Part shown: in pieces, positions 34,455 to 45,184 of the stretch
How the letters are laid out: each line of letters opens with the position of its first letter
How positions within the stretch are numbered: position 1 is the first letter of the stretch
From: Salvator merianae
Lineage: Eukaryota > Chordata > Lepidosauria > Squamata > Teiidae
DNA: 64,000 bases
Reading direction: 5' to 3'
Assembly: GCA_003586115.2 (NCBI GenBank)
Contig: QVOM02000112.1
Span: forward strand, 49,598,212-49,662,211
The notes under the pieces: generated by a model
Databases searched by the model: none
The model's input: the letters and a program-made list of their open reading frames with translations, nothing else
What the model was told of the DNA's origin: nothing
Made by a program: the position numbers and the translations under genes

Positions 34455-35063
34455 GGGCCTGTTCGCACTGAGCTCGGTAGACCGTTCCCAGTAGCCAGCT
34501 TCGAACCGGAGAGGTTGGGGAACGCTCGGTGCCATTCGCACTCCCGGCCAGAGGAACGAACCCGAAGCCGACTAGCAGAGGGAACAGTGAGAATGGTAGC
34601 CGCTAGTTCGGTACCCACTTCGCACCCACTTCGTACCCACTTCGCACCTTCGCACCTACTTCGTACCCAGAGGGCTGGTTACGAAGCCGGCTTCGTAACG
34701 GCAGCTCGGTTACCAAGCCGAAAGGGCTATCCTGGGTACGAAGTATCGTACCGGGTTACGAAGCAGCGGAGCGGGGTACGGAAACTTTGCACCCCGGATG
34801 CGAAGCAGCGGACCGCGCATGCGTAGCCGCAACAGCCACACCTGACGCCAAGGCAAACAGTGCGAAAGCACCATGCCCGATCTTCACTCCATTGCGCAGG
34901 TCGGGATGAAGACATCTTTTTTGTTGTCTAGCCTTATCCGGCTTCGGGTTCGAATCGGGTACGGTGCGGTCAGGATCGGGTGAGGCGCGCGCCCGCGGCA
35001 GTGCGAAAGCTCCGTTCCAGCGAACGGACAAGAACGGTCTACCGCTACAGTGCGAAAAGGCCC
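34455..35063. mobile_element. CpG-rich MITE-like DNA element, group A, young-looking, AAT duplication
   Basis: The left end GGGCCTGTTCGCACTGAGC pairs with the right end (inverse GGGCCTTTTCGCACTGTAGC). Inside these, GGTAGACCGTTC at 34478-34489 pairs with GAACGGTCTACC at 35033-35044, so the inverted repeat extends over 30 bp. AAT lies on both sides (34452-34454 and 35064-35066). CpG is dense, unlike its surroundings, which fits little methylation decay and recent insertion. A degenerate ACCCACTTCGYA-type tandem repeat fills about 34612-34670. Frames inside are short and give no transposase. Confidence 0.85.
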
Positions 35064-35069
35064 AATGTA

Positions 35070-35415
35070 TACTGAAATGTTACTAGCTCTAGTTGCTCCC
35101 CCCAATCCTCTAGTTCTACCCTGAAGGGCTGCTTTTGTGGGATTGCCAATGCTTCCTTTCTTGCACTAGATAAGTGAGGTTGCTACCTCAAAGTGGGGCA
35201 TGAAACCAAAAGTTCTTATAAGCCCTAGTTGTTTAAATTTATTGTGGTTGGAAAACTGCTATTATTGTAGTTTATAGAAATTTCAAGGCATTGGAAGATA
35301 GATAACAAATATCAGCTAATAGTTATATCCAAAGAACCAATATATTAATGTCAGCCACAAGAAGACTAACTAACCTATCTTCTTATTGAGTGGAAGAACT
35401 TAGCAAGGCAAAATA
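35070..35415 (+). other. L1 remnant without clear domain
   Basis: Lies between the inserted element and the endonuclease region. Probably the spacer and start of ORF2 of the same L1, but no residues are recognised. Confidence 0.3.
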
Positions 35416-35419
35416 CTAT

Positions 35420-36010
35420 CATTAAATGTAAATGGAATAAACACTGATATTGAATGTTATAAAACAGTTGATCCATCAGGAAAAACCTCAGATTATTTGT
35501 TTTGAAGAGATACATCAACCCAAAGGATCTCTATTATTTTACAAGCCTTTGCACATTTATAAAGATTTTCAGACCCAGCTGCCACCAGGACAAGGTGGTG
35601 TATCTATTCTCATCACTAATAATTTCCTATTTGATGTTCAACAAATTGTAAAAGACCCTAAAAGTTAATTTATCTTTATAAAAACTGGATTACATTACTT
35701 CAGTATGGGCACCCAACAAATCTTACAAATGTTTTTTACTTAGTATCTTTACCAAACTGCTGAAAATTGCTAAAACGTACGTCTATACAGGAGGGGATTT
35801 AAACTTTGTTTCTGACCATAGTAAGGCTAAACTTATGCCACCTAGCACTCATGCACACAAGGAAGTCAAGCAAAACTTTCACAGTCTAAGCAACCCTTTT
35901 AATAACTTTGTCTTTACTGATATACTTAGGGAAGGCACCTCAGTTGGTGATCATGTCCATTACTCAGGTGCTCATCCTGCTGTCACAAATGGCAATATGT
36001 TGACTTAGCC
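35420..36010 (+). pseudogene. L1-type LINE ORF2 endonuclease remnant
   Basis: The frame 35450-35668 covers an apurinic-endonuclease-like N-terminus: QIICFEEIHQPKGSLLFYK, with the catalytic Glu position in the E-H pair, followed by GQGGVSILI. In another frame, TGGDLNFVSDHSKAKL at about 35787 matches the GGDFN--L motif of L1 endonucleases. At least two frame changes separate the pieces. The polymerase part is not in the window. Confidence 0.7.
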
Positions 36011-36162
36011 CCTTGCAGTAGACACCGCTGGGGGTTAGTGGAGATGCGGCCTTAGAAGAATTCTGTCAGCCACTTAACTGCAACCAGTAAGAGTCCTCCA
36101 TGGCATTTCTCTTTTTTCATGCATATCTAGATTTTAAATGAAATAGTAAGTGCTTGGTCTAA

Positions 36163-36580
36163 GGGCCTTTTCAGATCTCTTGCCTAGTGAGTGTCTGCAC
36201 GCTTGCTAGCCACATGTGTCTGCACTGTGCAGCAGTCCACTTGATTGGGAGGTGACTCCAGCTGCTCCCAATCGTAGCTAGCTGTGGAGCACTAAATTAT
36301 GCTCTGCAACTTGACCGGGAGCAGCTAGACTGCTCCTGGTAAAGTGTGTTCGCACCCGTTTCTGGGTGCAAATGCATGGCTGTGTGGCGTGCCACGGCTT
36401 TGCCTGTACAATCACGCTGTGCAATCCACAATGCTGCCAGTTGCCCTGGCAGCAGCTGGATGCTCCCCAGATGCTGTCATGGCAAGAAGCAGGGGCAGGG
36501 CACCAGAATTCACACTGTGAATGCTGGTATCCTGCTGGTGTTCCACTCTAGGGCCCCGCAGTATGGACAGTGTCCTGTTC
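36163..36580. mobile_element. MITE-like DNA element, group A
   Basis: Left end GGGCCTTTTCAGATCTC. TGAGTGTCTGCACGCTTGCT and GCACTAAATTATGCTCTGCA are shared with 850-1920. The right end is decayed. TAA occurs on both sides (36160-36162 and 36581-36583), a possible duplication. Confidence 0.6.
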
Positions 36581-36584
36581 TAAC

Positions 36585-38545
36585 ATGACAAATGAGAAAA
36601 TACCGTACATATATGTGTGATTTGCACTAGGCCTATAGTGTATAGTAAGGTTTAACTCTTCTATTAAAGTGGCCACAAAGCTATTAGGAAGAAATGGTTC
36701 CATCCTAGATCTGAAAAGATTGGAAAGATGCCCTCAAAATGGGATTAGCTACCACTGGGTGAAACCAGCTTTTTGCCAGTGGCCAGTAACTAAATGGGGC
36801 CCAGAAGCCACTACAAATAGTCTATGTGTATCTGGTTTGACTGGTTGCATATGTCTAGCTAGTGCTTATTACTGTCCTCTGTGCATTCTTTTTTATCTCA
36901 TCCTACATCCTATAGGGTAGCCATCTTTCTTTCTTTTTCTTTTTTTTTTGATCAGGGGCCCTTTCCATCCTAGCTACACTCTGTCCTGGACAATTGCTCC
37001 TGCTTCAAAATAAAATTTATCTTCTTTCCTTCAAGCCTATTGTCAATCATATACAATAATCCCTGGAGGAGCTGCCACCAGTGCATGATTCTTGTCCCAT
37101 AGGTGCTTTAAGCCATAATTTGCAGAAGCCTTTTCCAAGAGCATAAACACCCCTTAGAGTCAGCAGTGCAATCCCTTATTCTTCATGGAGTGTTATATTG
37201 TAAGGAGTACCCCTTTAGGGCCTGCCAATCCATTAAGTCCTTGAGCAGGAAATTAATAAGGACATAAATCAGTTGACAACTCTGGCAATTTTTCCTTAAA
37301 ATTCTAATGTGGAAGGAACAGCAACAGAACAAGCTGTGTCAATTTGAATTATACTGAATGCATAAGAAAATACTAGAGACCACGAACACAATGCCAACTT
37401 CCATTTAGTTCTCATTGTAATAGCTAGAGAAAAGATACAAAAAATTATTGCGAAATTGCAAATATTGCTGATGATAAGTCTGCCTGAAAGCCACTCCATT
37501 TATCTCCTTGATGGTGAAAAACAGTTTCCTAGCACCTATCATGTTTCTTCTGTTTTGTGCTTGCTGACAAATGTGCCTAATAAAATGTCAGTCAAAAGCA
37601 GCCTGAAATACTTCTGTTCAGACATTGCCTTTAGCGTCTCGTGCAAGGTTAAAGGAAATAAAAAAGCCATATCTATTCTCTCTAATGTTGCTTTCCTTTT
37701 AACTTTTGACCTTTCCTCTGAGCGGTGTTTTTCCTGCTGGATTGAAAAAGTATTTGAACATGTTACTGCCGCCTGGCCAAAGTCCCTCACTCTAATTTTA
37801 GGAAGACAATGTATGAGGGTTCCACTTTATAGTAAGTGCGTTACCTGAAAGAGCATCTAGGCGATAATAGAATAAACTCTGGAAGTTTCTGTTTGAATAA
37901 AGTGATCTGTCTTTCAGCTATCTGTGCAGTCCTGTGTGTGGTTTTTTCACTATTGGCAGCTAGTTTTGGTTTGAGATGGTGCTCATTAAAAGGTAGGGAA
38001 AATTCCAGCAACATATGCAATTCCAGTGTACACCTGTGGGCCCAAACTTCTCCATGGTAGGCAAAAAATGTCACCTTAATGCAAGTTTTTCTGAGGTAAA
38101 AATTGTTAAGGGCTAGTCAACTGTCCTTAATATTGCATTCTTACTGTCACCCTCCATCATAAGTCCAAAGATGAAGTTCTTCATATGCAGTATTCTGCAT
38201 TGAGAAAGCTTCCATGTCATGTAGGGAGCTTTTTCAAATACATCAGGCAGAGGCAGTTGGTGTGAGCAGGGGCAAACAGAAGCTCCTTTCCCCACTCTGT
38301 GCCATCTTGGTTGCAATTTGCTGGTGCCTAGCTGGGCTTCAGATGAAGCCCACGAACTGGCAAGTGATGATGGTGGGAGGATATTCGATTTGCACCCATT
38401 CATGTCTGCCACCTATCAGACCCATTCATGTCTGATAGATAGGTTCATGACTATAGGTAAAAGAGTTTCTTCATAATCCTCTCCATATTTTTCAGCACGT
38501 CATTTTGTAAATCCTTATTGTATATCCCTAGGAATCTCTCAATAT
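36585..38545. other. Unassigned, probably mostly unique DNA
   Basis: No recognised repeat family. The 130-codon frame at 37456-37848 has no family resemblance and normal-looking composition, so it is not called a gene. Confidence 0.4.
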
Positions 38546-38548
38546 ACT

Positions 38549-38728
38549 GGCCCTTTCTGCACTTGGCTTTATTCTGGACTATATCCCAGAATAGGGACCT
38601 GCTATCCACACACTAGTGCAGATTATAGCAGACCCCAGGTGGGGCCTGCCATAGTTCATGGTAGCATGCCAATGGCAGATCCCTATTCTAAGATATAATC
38701 TGGAATAAGACCATGTGCAGAAAGGACC
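38549..38728. mobile_element. 180-bp MITE, group A2 short form
   Basis: Left end GGCCCTTTCTGCACTTGGC; right end GTGCAGAAAGGACC. Inner arms also pair (ATTCTGGACTATATCCCAGA with GATATAATCTGGAAT). Length is 180 bp, the same as 52413-52592. Flanks are ACT and ATT. Confidence 0.8.
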
Positions 38729-38781
38729 ATTATTTTCAGTTATTCTTAACATACGGTTTTTCTGCAGTCAAGCAAGTCTAC

Positions 38782-39295
38782 TAGGCTATTCCTGCACGTG
38801 TGGGCTATGCTATGCCATGCTGACCCAGACTAGCCCTAGCACAGGTTAAAGGCTGTCTGCATTTCAAACAGCCTGTGCTGTTCTAGCCCTGACTGCTAGC
38901 TTCAAAGTCTGGGTTCAGCCTTCCAGGCCAGTGCCCAGCATTCAAAGACCAGGAACAAAAGTTCCCTGCCTTCAAAGTTTCCAGCCTCACCGTTTTTAGT
39001 GCATGCCAACTTCTGGTGCCACCTTCAGCAGCACTTCCTTGTGCACTGCTGAATTTGGTCCCCTTCTGTATCCAAGACTACTTGTGCTTTCTGCATGATC
39101 TTGGTCCAGAATACTGAGCCTGGTCTGGCTGTGAACCTCTTTAAAGAGGTCCATGCTTGGACCAGTCTAGGGTGCCATTTTTATGTCCTATCCTGGTCCA
39201 TAGTTTTATCCAATGAGAATGAAGCATACTAGTAGGGGGGAAGGGCCCCTAGACCCCTCTGTGGACCACACCACAGGTAAGTGTGGAAAGGGTCC
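38782..39295. mobile_element. MITE-like DNA element, group A2, decayed
   Basis: Left end GGCTATTCCTGCACGTG and right end AAGTGTGGAAAGGGTCC (inverse GGACCCTTTCCACACTT) are decayed inverted ends. AGCATTCAAAGACCAGGAAC is inner text of the longer A2 type. Confidence 0.5.
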
Positions 39296-39420
39296 TTGAG
39301 TCCAGGTTTTATTTTTATTGAGATATGTAGTTTTATCTTTTGCTGCTTGGCCCCATCTGTTTTGACTCTGGCATTCTATTTATTTCCTGATAATCACTTG
39401 GCTCTTTTATCTCCTCTGTT

Positions 39421-39560
39421 CATAAGAAACGTTCCAACGGATCAGACCTGTGGCCCATGTAGTCCAACAGTCCATTCTCCTAGTGGTCAGCCAACTGCGC
39501 AAGGATACCCACAAGCACACAACTTACACTTGCCCACAGTCTTCCAGCTTCCTAGGGACA
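39421..39560 (-). mobile_element. CR1-type LINE 3' tip, antisense
   Basis: Begins CATAAGAAACG, then GGATCAGACCTGTGGCCCAT, the inverse of the CR1 tail. Only the last 140 bp are present, with no coding. Confidence 0.7.
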
Positions 39561-39569
39561 TGAGATTCT

Positions 39570-40300
39570 TATAGTTCTGCTTGAGCACCTCGCCTCTGAT
39601 TCAAAGTTAATGTATCTTTCCAAAATAGATTTTTTTTCTGGTTCCGTTTCCCCTTCTTGAGGAGCTGTCTACTGTAGACTAGTCTGTGATTTTGTACCAA
39701 TTTTGCCATTGTGGGTTTTATGCAGGGTTTTTTGGTGTTTTTTTTTACTCTTGGAAATAGTAAGATCACAGTTGGTCACTGCATTTGCATCTGCTCCCTG
39801 CCCTTCCATCAAAATCTGCCACAATACACATTTTTACAGTTCCACTGGCAGGATCAAATATTTTATTGGCTTTGCTTCCAGTTAATAACCAACGAAAATG
39901 GCCTCTTTACTTCTGCAATGAAGGTTTTTTGCCTTGCTATTTTGGAATATAAGTATATGCTTTGCATCCAAACGTTTTAAGATGTTGTAGTTAGGTTTTG
40001 TTCCATTGCAGAATTCAAAAGTTTATTTTTAATAGGCAGCATTTACCCTCGAAATCTGAATTGTGAGCAATATATTTCTAGGCATTTCAAATAAAATTCT
40101 GTTTCAATCTCTCAGTAACTCCATTTTGTTCTGGGGTGTAAGGGATTTCCTTATGTTCAATTCAATTTAATTCCATTTTCCCTCAAAAATATTCCTTCCT
40201 AATATCAGTGCACAGAGTCTAAGGCTTCCTTCTGCATATATTGCTCACTCTGCTATATATTATTTGCATTTCTAGCACATATAAACAAAAACCCTAAGAT
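39570..40300 (-). pseudogene. Ty1/copia retrotransposon, integrase remnant
   Basis: Minus-strand codons show the copia integrase order. CTDIRKEYF at 40187-40213 corresponds to the usual TD-G-EYF block. IPYTPEQNGVTER at 40108-40146 is the hallmark P-QNG---R motif next to the catalytic Glu. RSKEAIFVGY at 39885-39914 is the copia-specific block after the core. FDPASGTVKM at 39829-39858 matches the 'DP-TG-V' block that follows. Several stops and frame changes break it. The downstream reverse transcriptase is not recognisable before the CR1 at 39560. Ty1/copia is scarce in vertebrates (established knowledge). Confidence 0.85.
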
Positions 40301-40304
40301 CACA

Positions 40305-40690
40305 AAAACAACATTGAACTTCCATATTGCTAAAAGCAGAGATAAGTACAGGAGTATATATTCTTTATCAGATTAAAAGTTTTTTAATAATAATTCAATA
40401 CAATTCTAAAATTAATTATATAAACCACAACTTCTTACAAAGCTACTGAAGAACATACAAGTATAATATATATAAAGTAATAATATAGGCAGTTGTTTAT
40501 ACTATGGATACACAAAGTATACCAAAGTCATACATGGCACTCTCCATATCAAATTCATACACGCATGTTGCCAAACACATTCTTGTATAAATTGTAATAA
40601 GTTCCTGACATGATTGTTTGTTCCTCTAATTACCAGCTTTACACTGATGGCAATGATGACTAATACACAGTTTGCATAATGCAAAACCAT
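40305..40690 (-). pseudogene. Ty1/copia remnant, gag-pol middle part (weak)
   Basis: Between the integrase and gag pieces on the minus strand. Codons near 40610-40652 read CHQCKAGN and, after a stop, end in a Cys, which may be a decayed CCHC zinc knuckle of copia gag. The rest, expected to hold protease, is not readable. Confidence 0.35.
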
Positions 40691-40800
40691 GACCCTTTCT
40701 GCACCATGGCCCAGGACCTGCCATAGTCTGCACTAGCATGTGAATGGCAGGTCCCTGTTCTGGGATATAATCTGGAACAAGGCCTAGGGCAGAATGGGTT
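40691..40800. mobile_element. Short MITE, group A2, with CAT duplication
   Basis: Left end GACCCTTTCTGCACCATGG; right end GGCAGAATGGGTT. CAT lies on both sides (40688-40690 and 40801-40803). At 110 bp it is an internally shortened copy of the 180-bp type (GTTCTGGGATATAATCTGGA shared). It lies inside the copia remnant. Confidence 0.8.
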
Positions 40801-40994
40801 CATGCTATAAAAGGGAAGGACATATTTACTGATTGTGACAGAACAGAACTGCACTATACAAAATTATGTTTTTTAAGGGATGATTATGCTTTTACTTAGT
40901 GTACCCCTTCTGTTCTTTTATTAGGCAATGTATTTCTCAAATATGTAGCCTTTTGCAGTCTGCGGCTTTACAGGCTTGGCTCTACACTGACTAA

Positions 40995-41477
40995 GGCCAG
41001 CTCCAGACACCGGCTGAATATTGTGACAGCAAGCAATATCCCAGATAAAAGCCTGTCCGGAGCTATTGCTTGTTGCCTAGACAACAAGTCCCTGTGCTGT
41101 ATGTGTGGGGTTTTGTGGCACACATCCAGGTATTTCACTGGTGTGGAATACCCAGAAGTGCATGATTGTGACCACAGTGCATATGTGGCCATCTTTTTCA
41201 AACCCTGTGCATCTGTGATGGCCACAACAAAGATGGTGGCTCCATCCAGAAGGTATGTAATAGCATTATTTCAGGAAAACCTGCCACGAGACTTTCATGA
41301 AAGTTGGGGTTTCATGTTTTGGAGGGTATGCAGCATAGCTATGGAGGGTTTGTCACAGATACCTGTGGCAATCCCACCATAGCGGTGTCATAATGACACT
41401 ATAATCACACTATATAGTGTCATAATGACACTATAATCACACTATATTCATACACACACACCAGTCTGGATGGGGCC
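40995..41477. mobile_element. MITE-like DNA element, group B, with TAA duplication
   Basis: Left end GGCCAGCTCCAGACACCGG; right end GTCTGGATGGGGCC. TAA on both sides (40992-40994 and 41478-41480). It splits the gag region of the copia remnant: coding sense resumes on both sides when it is removed. A 32-bp tandem duplication lies near the right end. Confidence 0.85.
41385..41448. repeat. 32-bp tandem duplication
   Basis: Two units, 41385-41416 and 41417-41448, differ only at the last base. Each contains the near-palindrome AGTGTCATAATGACACT or its core. Confidence 0.95.
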
Positions 41478-41494
41478 TAATCCATTTCTTTGCA

Positions 41495-41840
41495 CTACCT
41501 CAAACTAATATTTAATGCAAACATTCCTGCAGAATATTCAAAACAACAGTATCTTTAATTTGCAGAAAATTAATGTTATACTTCTTAGGCAAAGGATTAA
41601 GCAACAGTACAATTTTTGCTGTTTCATTCAAATTTATTTCTTGTGACTCCAGCACTCTTATTATGCTTCCAAACAAGGACATATCTTCTTGCACATTCTC
41701 TTCCTGTACAATATTTTATTATATAACCACAGCATAAGAGAAACATGTGTATTCATAGTCTTTTGTGGAAGGACTTCTATCTTTCCTGAGCTGCTGTTGC
41801 TGTTCTTTTATCCTGTTTGTGGGAAATTGAACAATTGTTT
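41495..41840 (-). pseudogene. Ty1/copia retrotransposon, gag remnant
   Basis: The minus-strand frame 41512-41694 reads EDMSLFGSIIRVLESQEINL, then ETAKIVLLLNPLPKKYNINF. This is the copia gag (UBN2-type) pattern, in which 'LL-SLP--Y' follows an acidic helix pair. The sense continues past the inserted element into about 40860-40990. The part above 41700 is out of frame and weak. The 5' LTR and start are not identified. Confidence 0.65.
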
Positions 41841-41845
41841 ACAAA

Positions 41846-42225
41846 GGGCCTTTCTGCACTGGCTCTCAGTTTGGTTCCAGAAAGAAACCACAGGTCTCCC
41901 TTCCACATGTTAACACAGAATATGGGAGGCCCCACCCACTCCTGGTATGCTCCATCCTCATAGGGTGGAGTGTAATCCAGATCAAGGGGCCCTTGATCTG
42001 GATCACTGGTAGACCTCGATATTGAGGACTACCAGCAGACCAGCATAGCTGAGTCTGGAACATGGGGGCATGCAGAAGGCACTCCTCTGTGTTCTGGACT
42101 ATCAGGGGACCAAAATGGGTTCTCTGGTGGTTCTAAGGCTAGGAACCTTTGTGCAGATGGTGCTGTTCAGACCACATCAGGCTGAACCTGGTTTGGATCA
42201 CTGCTTTTCAGTCCAAAAAGACCCC
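41846..42225. mobile_element. MITE-like DNA element, group A2 long form
   Basis: Left end GGGCCTTTCTGCACTGGCTC; decayed right end near CAAAAAGACCC. Co-linear with 60744-61193 (TGGTATGCTCCATCCTCATA; CTTGATCTGGATCAC; GATATTGAGG). The flank is AAA at left and AAG-like at right. Confidence 0.65.
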
Positions 42226-42229
42226 AAGA

Positions 42230-42835
42230 TGGGGAGGCCATGACTTACAAGATTGTATAGGTTTTGCTCTTTTCCATATTCTGTTGATCTTTGTTCATCC
42301 AGTACTTGAGACAAACCAAATGCATTTAATCTTACCTTCACTCTGAAAAGCCATATTCTGCAGTCTGCATCAGTCAGTAGCTCAACAGGAGGATGTCTCG
42401 TGCAGCTTCTAAAGCAAACATACTATACAGCTTTCATAACATTTCAAAATGTTCTTGCCTTTTAAAGTGCCTATAAAGCCTAGGCCAATAACCCAGTGAT
42501 GCAGGGAAATTTGAGTGTGCTTCAGTATGAGAAAAGAAAGTTCATGTTTGAAGAAAATATAATAATAATTAATTATAATTAAATTATAACTATATAGAAG
42601 ATCCAAGTGACAGAGATTTTAACATTTCAGAGACTACTTGCAGACTAGTATAGATTCAGATTCAAGCAAGAAATCAGATTAACCAATCAAACTGTAAGGC
42701 CACTAAGGAAAAGTCCACATATGTAAAGTTGCACCTAGTGGCAGCCCACAAACTAGAATAAGGGATAGAATGTTGATGGGTGCTCTGACTATGAACTTCT
42801 CAAACTATCTCTTGATCTTTAGTGGATCAAAAATG
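42230..42835. other. Unassigned stretch
   Basis: AT-rich run near 42560-42590; nothing recognised. Confidence 0.4.
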
Positions 42836-42837
42836 GT

Positions 42838-43125
42838 GATGGACAAATGGACTAACTTACTGAGAAATAAAACAGTTGATAGGTTTTATGAAAAACTGGA
42901 AACCCTTTATTGACTTTCTGCAAGAACTGGAAAGTGGACTTGTGATTGCTGGATTTGAAGAATGAAGAGGAAAGAAGAAAATTGGTAGAAGAAAACAACT
43001 GAAAGTGATCAGGAGGGGCACGAAACATGAAATATAGAAGAAACTTTGGAAGAAGGAGGAAGTCAATAGTAAAAAATGTTAGTGTATGAATTTTTGAACT
43101 AAATTTTATATGTCTTAAATAAAAA
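42838..43125 (+). pseudogene. L1-type LINE 3' end
   Basis: Closely matches 25888-26170, including CCTTTATTGACTTTCTGCAA, TGATCAGGAGGGGCACGAAA and the A-rich end. Residues LLRNKTVDRFYEKLE are followed by a broken frame. It is a second short copy of the same L1 subfamily. Confidence 0.65.
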
Positions 43126-43129
43126 AACA

Positions 43130-44940
43130 TGATTTACTTTGGTCAAACAGAGATCCTTGCCAGACCACCAACTGCTAAAGATGCACCCGCCTGCCTGTGT
43201 TATACCATTCTAGGCTGTAAAGTGTGAACAGGCACTCTGGTTCACTGTTAGTGAACCACCAAAGAGCATCAGGACCGTTAAGTGCTTCATCATGCAACCC
43301 TGGTCCTATTTGACAAAAAGGCAAGCTAAACTGAATGACAGTTACACTTGCTATCCACTCTGATGCTGCTTCCTATCTCCTAGCTTGCCATGCAGCCAGG
43401 AGGTGGGCAGGGCAGGGCCACAGTAGGCTTTCATACATCATTGTGCAAGAGCAGTATCATGCAGAAGCCTGGGAAATCCTCAGAAAAATGAGGTCACTGT
43501 AAATGCACAATGATGTCATGTACAAGGCTGGCACAGTAGTGCCCACTACCTGCTGCATAGCCAGCTGGGAAACAGGAAGTGGTAACAGAACAAGGACCAG
43601 GTGCATTCACTGTTGAATTTACCTCTCAATTTACCACTGCTGAACTGCTCCTCCTCTGCCCCTCACTTTGCCTTTGTTGTCAAAGAGGGGTGGGCTTGCA
43701 AGATGAAGCTCCTAACAAGTCTCAGCTTTCTTTAGATGTTTCACTAATAGTGAACTTCAATTTGGCACAACTGTCTTTCATTGCTCAGTCACTCAATTCA
43801 CTCAGAGAGATTAGATAAAACAGGCAATGACCACAAAGAGAAAAAGCAGCAAGACGTGGGTTTTTAATAGGTTTGAGTCTTAACTGGGGGCTTTGATGAT
43901 GCTGGCACAGTGAATGCACTTCACAGCTAGCAATCTTGACCAAATGTTCTGTAAACAACCTCTTTCAGTGGGGCTTGTGCAAACAAGTCCATGCAATGTC
44001 TACCAAAAAGTTCCCATAATGCCATCAGTGTTCAGTTCAAGTTGCAGGTGCTGAAGATGGTTTAACCAGAAAACACATTCTGTAAGTATCCCAATTGCCT
44101 TTTCTTTTCCTCATTGCATTTCGGTTTGGTAAGTATTTGTTTTTCACTTGAAAACTATGTTTGTTAACTATTTCTATCAATATTGTTTTGTCAGATGCAG
44201 TGAACATTTGTGACTTGCTGGAAAATCTTTCTTTGAAATCTTGTTTTCTAAGGTATTGTTTATGTCCTATAAAAAGTGTTATTTTTAAAAATTATTATTC
44301 TTGGCTCATGCTGTCAGTGTAGCAAACTGTTACATCTTCCCACATAATAAAAGCCTTTGCAAAAAAAAAAAACTTCTTTCAAAATGCTAGATTAATATTC
44401 CATAGCCCTGAATTATGTAGATATTTCTATGGGATCTGTTCCCTTGTATGGTGCCATTTCTTGATAATCTTGTTTGTTTGTTTCAAATATTTCTATACCA
44501 CTTCCCATTAAAAACATAATCTCAAAGCAGTTCACAAACATCATTAAAAACAGCTAAAACTGTCAATTATATGAAAAAGGTTATTATGAATTTATGCTGT
44601 ACATGCAAGAATAAAGAAGAAATGAAAAGGGTGAAAACTCAGTGGTAACTCAGTTTCTGTTTTACCTACAAAATGTCCTTGGTTCAAGAATTATCATATG
44701 TGATCATATTTCAAGTTACCCCCAACACTGTAATGAGAAGGGGAGAAAGAAGAATGGATGGTGGTCTCAGAATCATTGGGACTTTTGTATCATGCTATAT
44801 TTACCTGAAATCTTGGAGAACTGCTGCCTTTTAGTGTAGTCTGTTTTGAATTCAATAGACCAATAGTCTGATTCTAAATAAAGCAGAATTCTTAAGTGTA
44901 TGCATTATTTCAGATGAGAAGAGGCAAGTTTTCCAACTTT
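43130..44940. other. Mostly unassigned stretch
   Basis: 44483-44560 has an L2-like antisense 3' tip (TTTCTATACCACTTCCCATT). The rest is unrecognised and may be unique host DNA. Confidence 0.35.
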
Positions 44941-45180
44941 GGCCTTTTCTCCGTGGGACATTATCCCATGCTAGGAAAAGGTCCAGGGCCTCCCCTCTGC
45001 ATGCTAGTGTAGGATGGACAAAGTGCTACAGGGTACCCAAAATGGACCCTTCCCTACTCTACCTGTGGACTTCAATGACACAGTCTACCAGCATACCAGT
45101 GGAACTGATCTGAAAAGAGGGTCATGAGTGAAAGGAAGATGCTTCCCCTATTTCTGCACATGGGGGACATTTTGGTGTGC
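44941..45180. mobile_element. MITE-like DNA element, group A2, decayed
   Basis: Begins GGCCTTTTCTCCGTGGGAC. CTCTGCATGCTAGTGTAGG and ACCTGTGGACTTCAATGACA echo the longer A2 copies. The right end may reach about 45400. Confidence 0.4.
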
Positions 45181-45184
45181 AGCA

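Noticed and set aside
34515..35105. CpG-dense region as a host CpG-island promoter
   Set aside because: Its limits coincide with paired inverted ends and an AAT duplication inside an L1, so it is a mobile element.
36669..36920. Frame with NGSILDLKRLERC as a DIRS-type reverse transcriptase
   Set aside because: Only about ten residues resemble the 'DLK-LN' motif; flanking residues and motif order do not follow.
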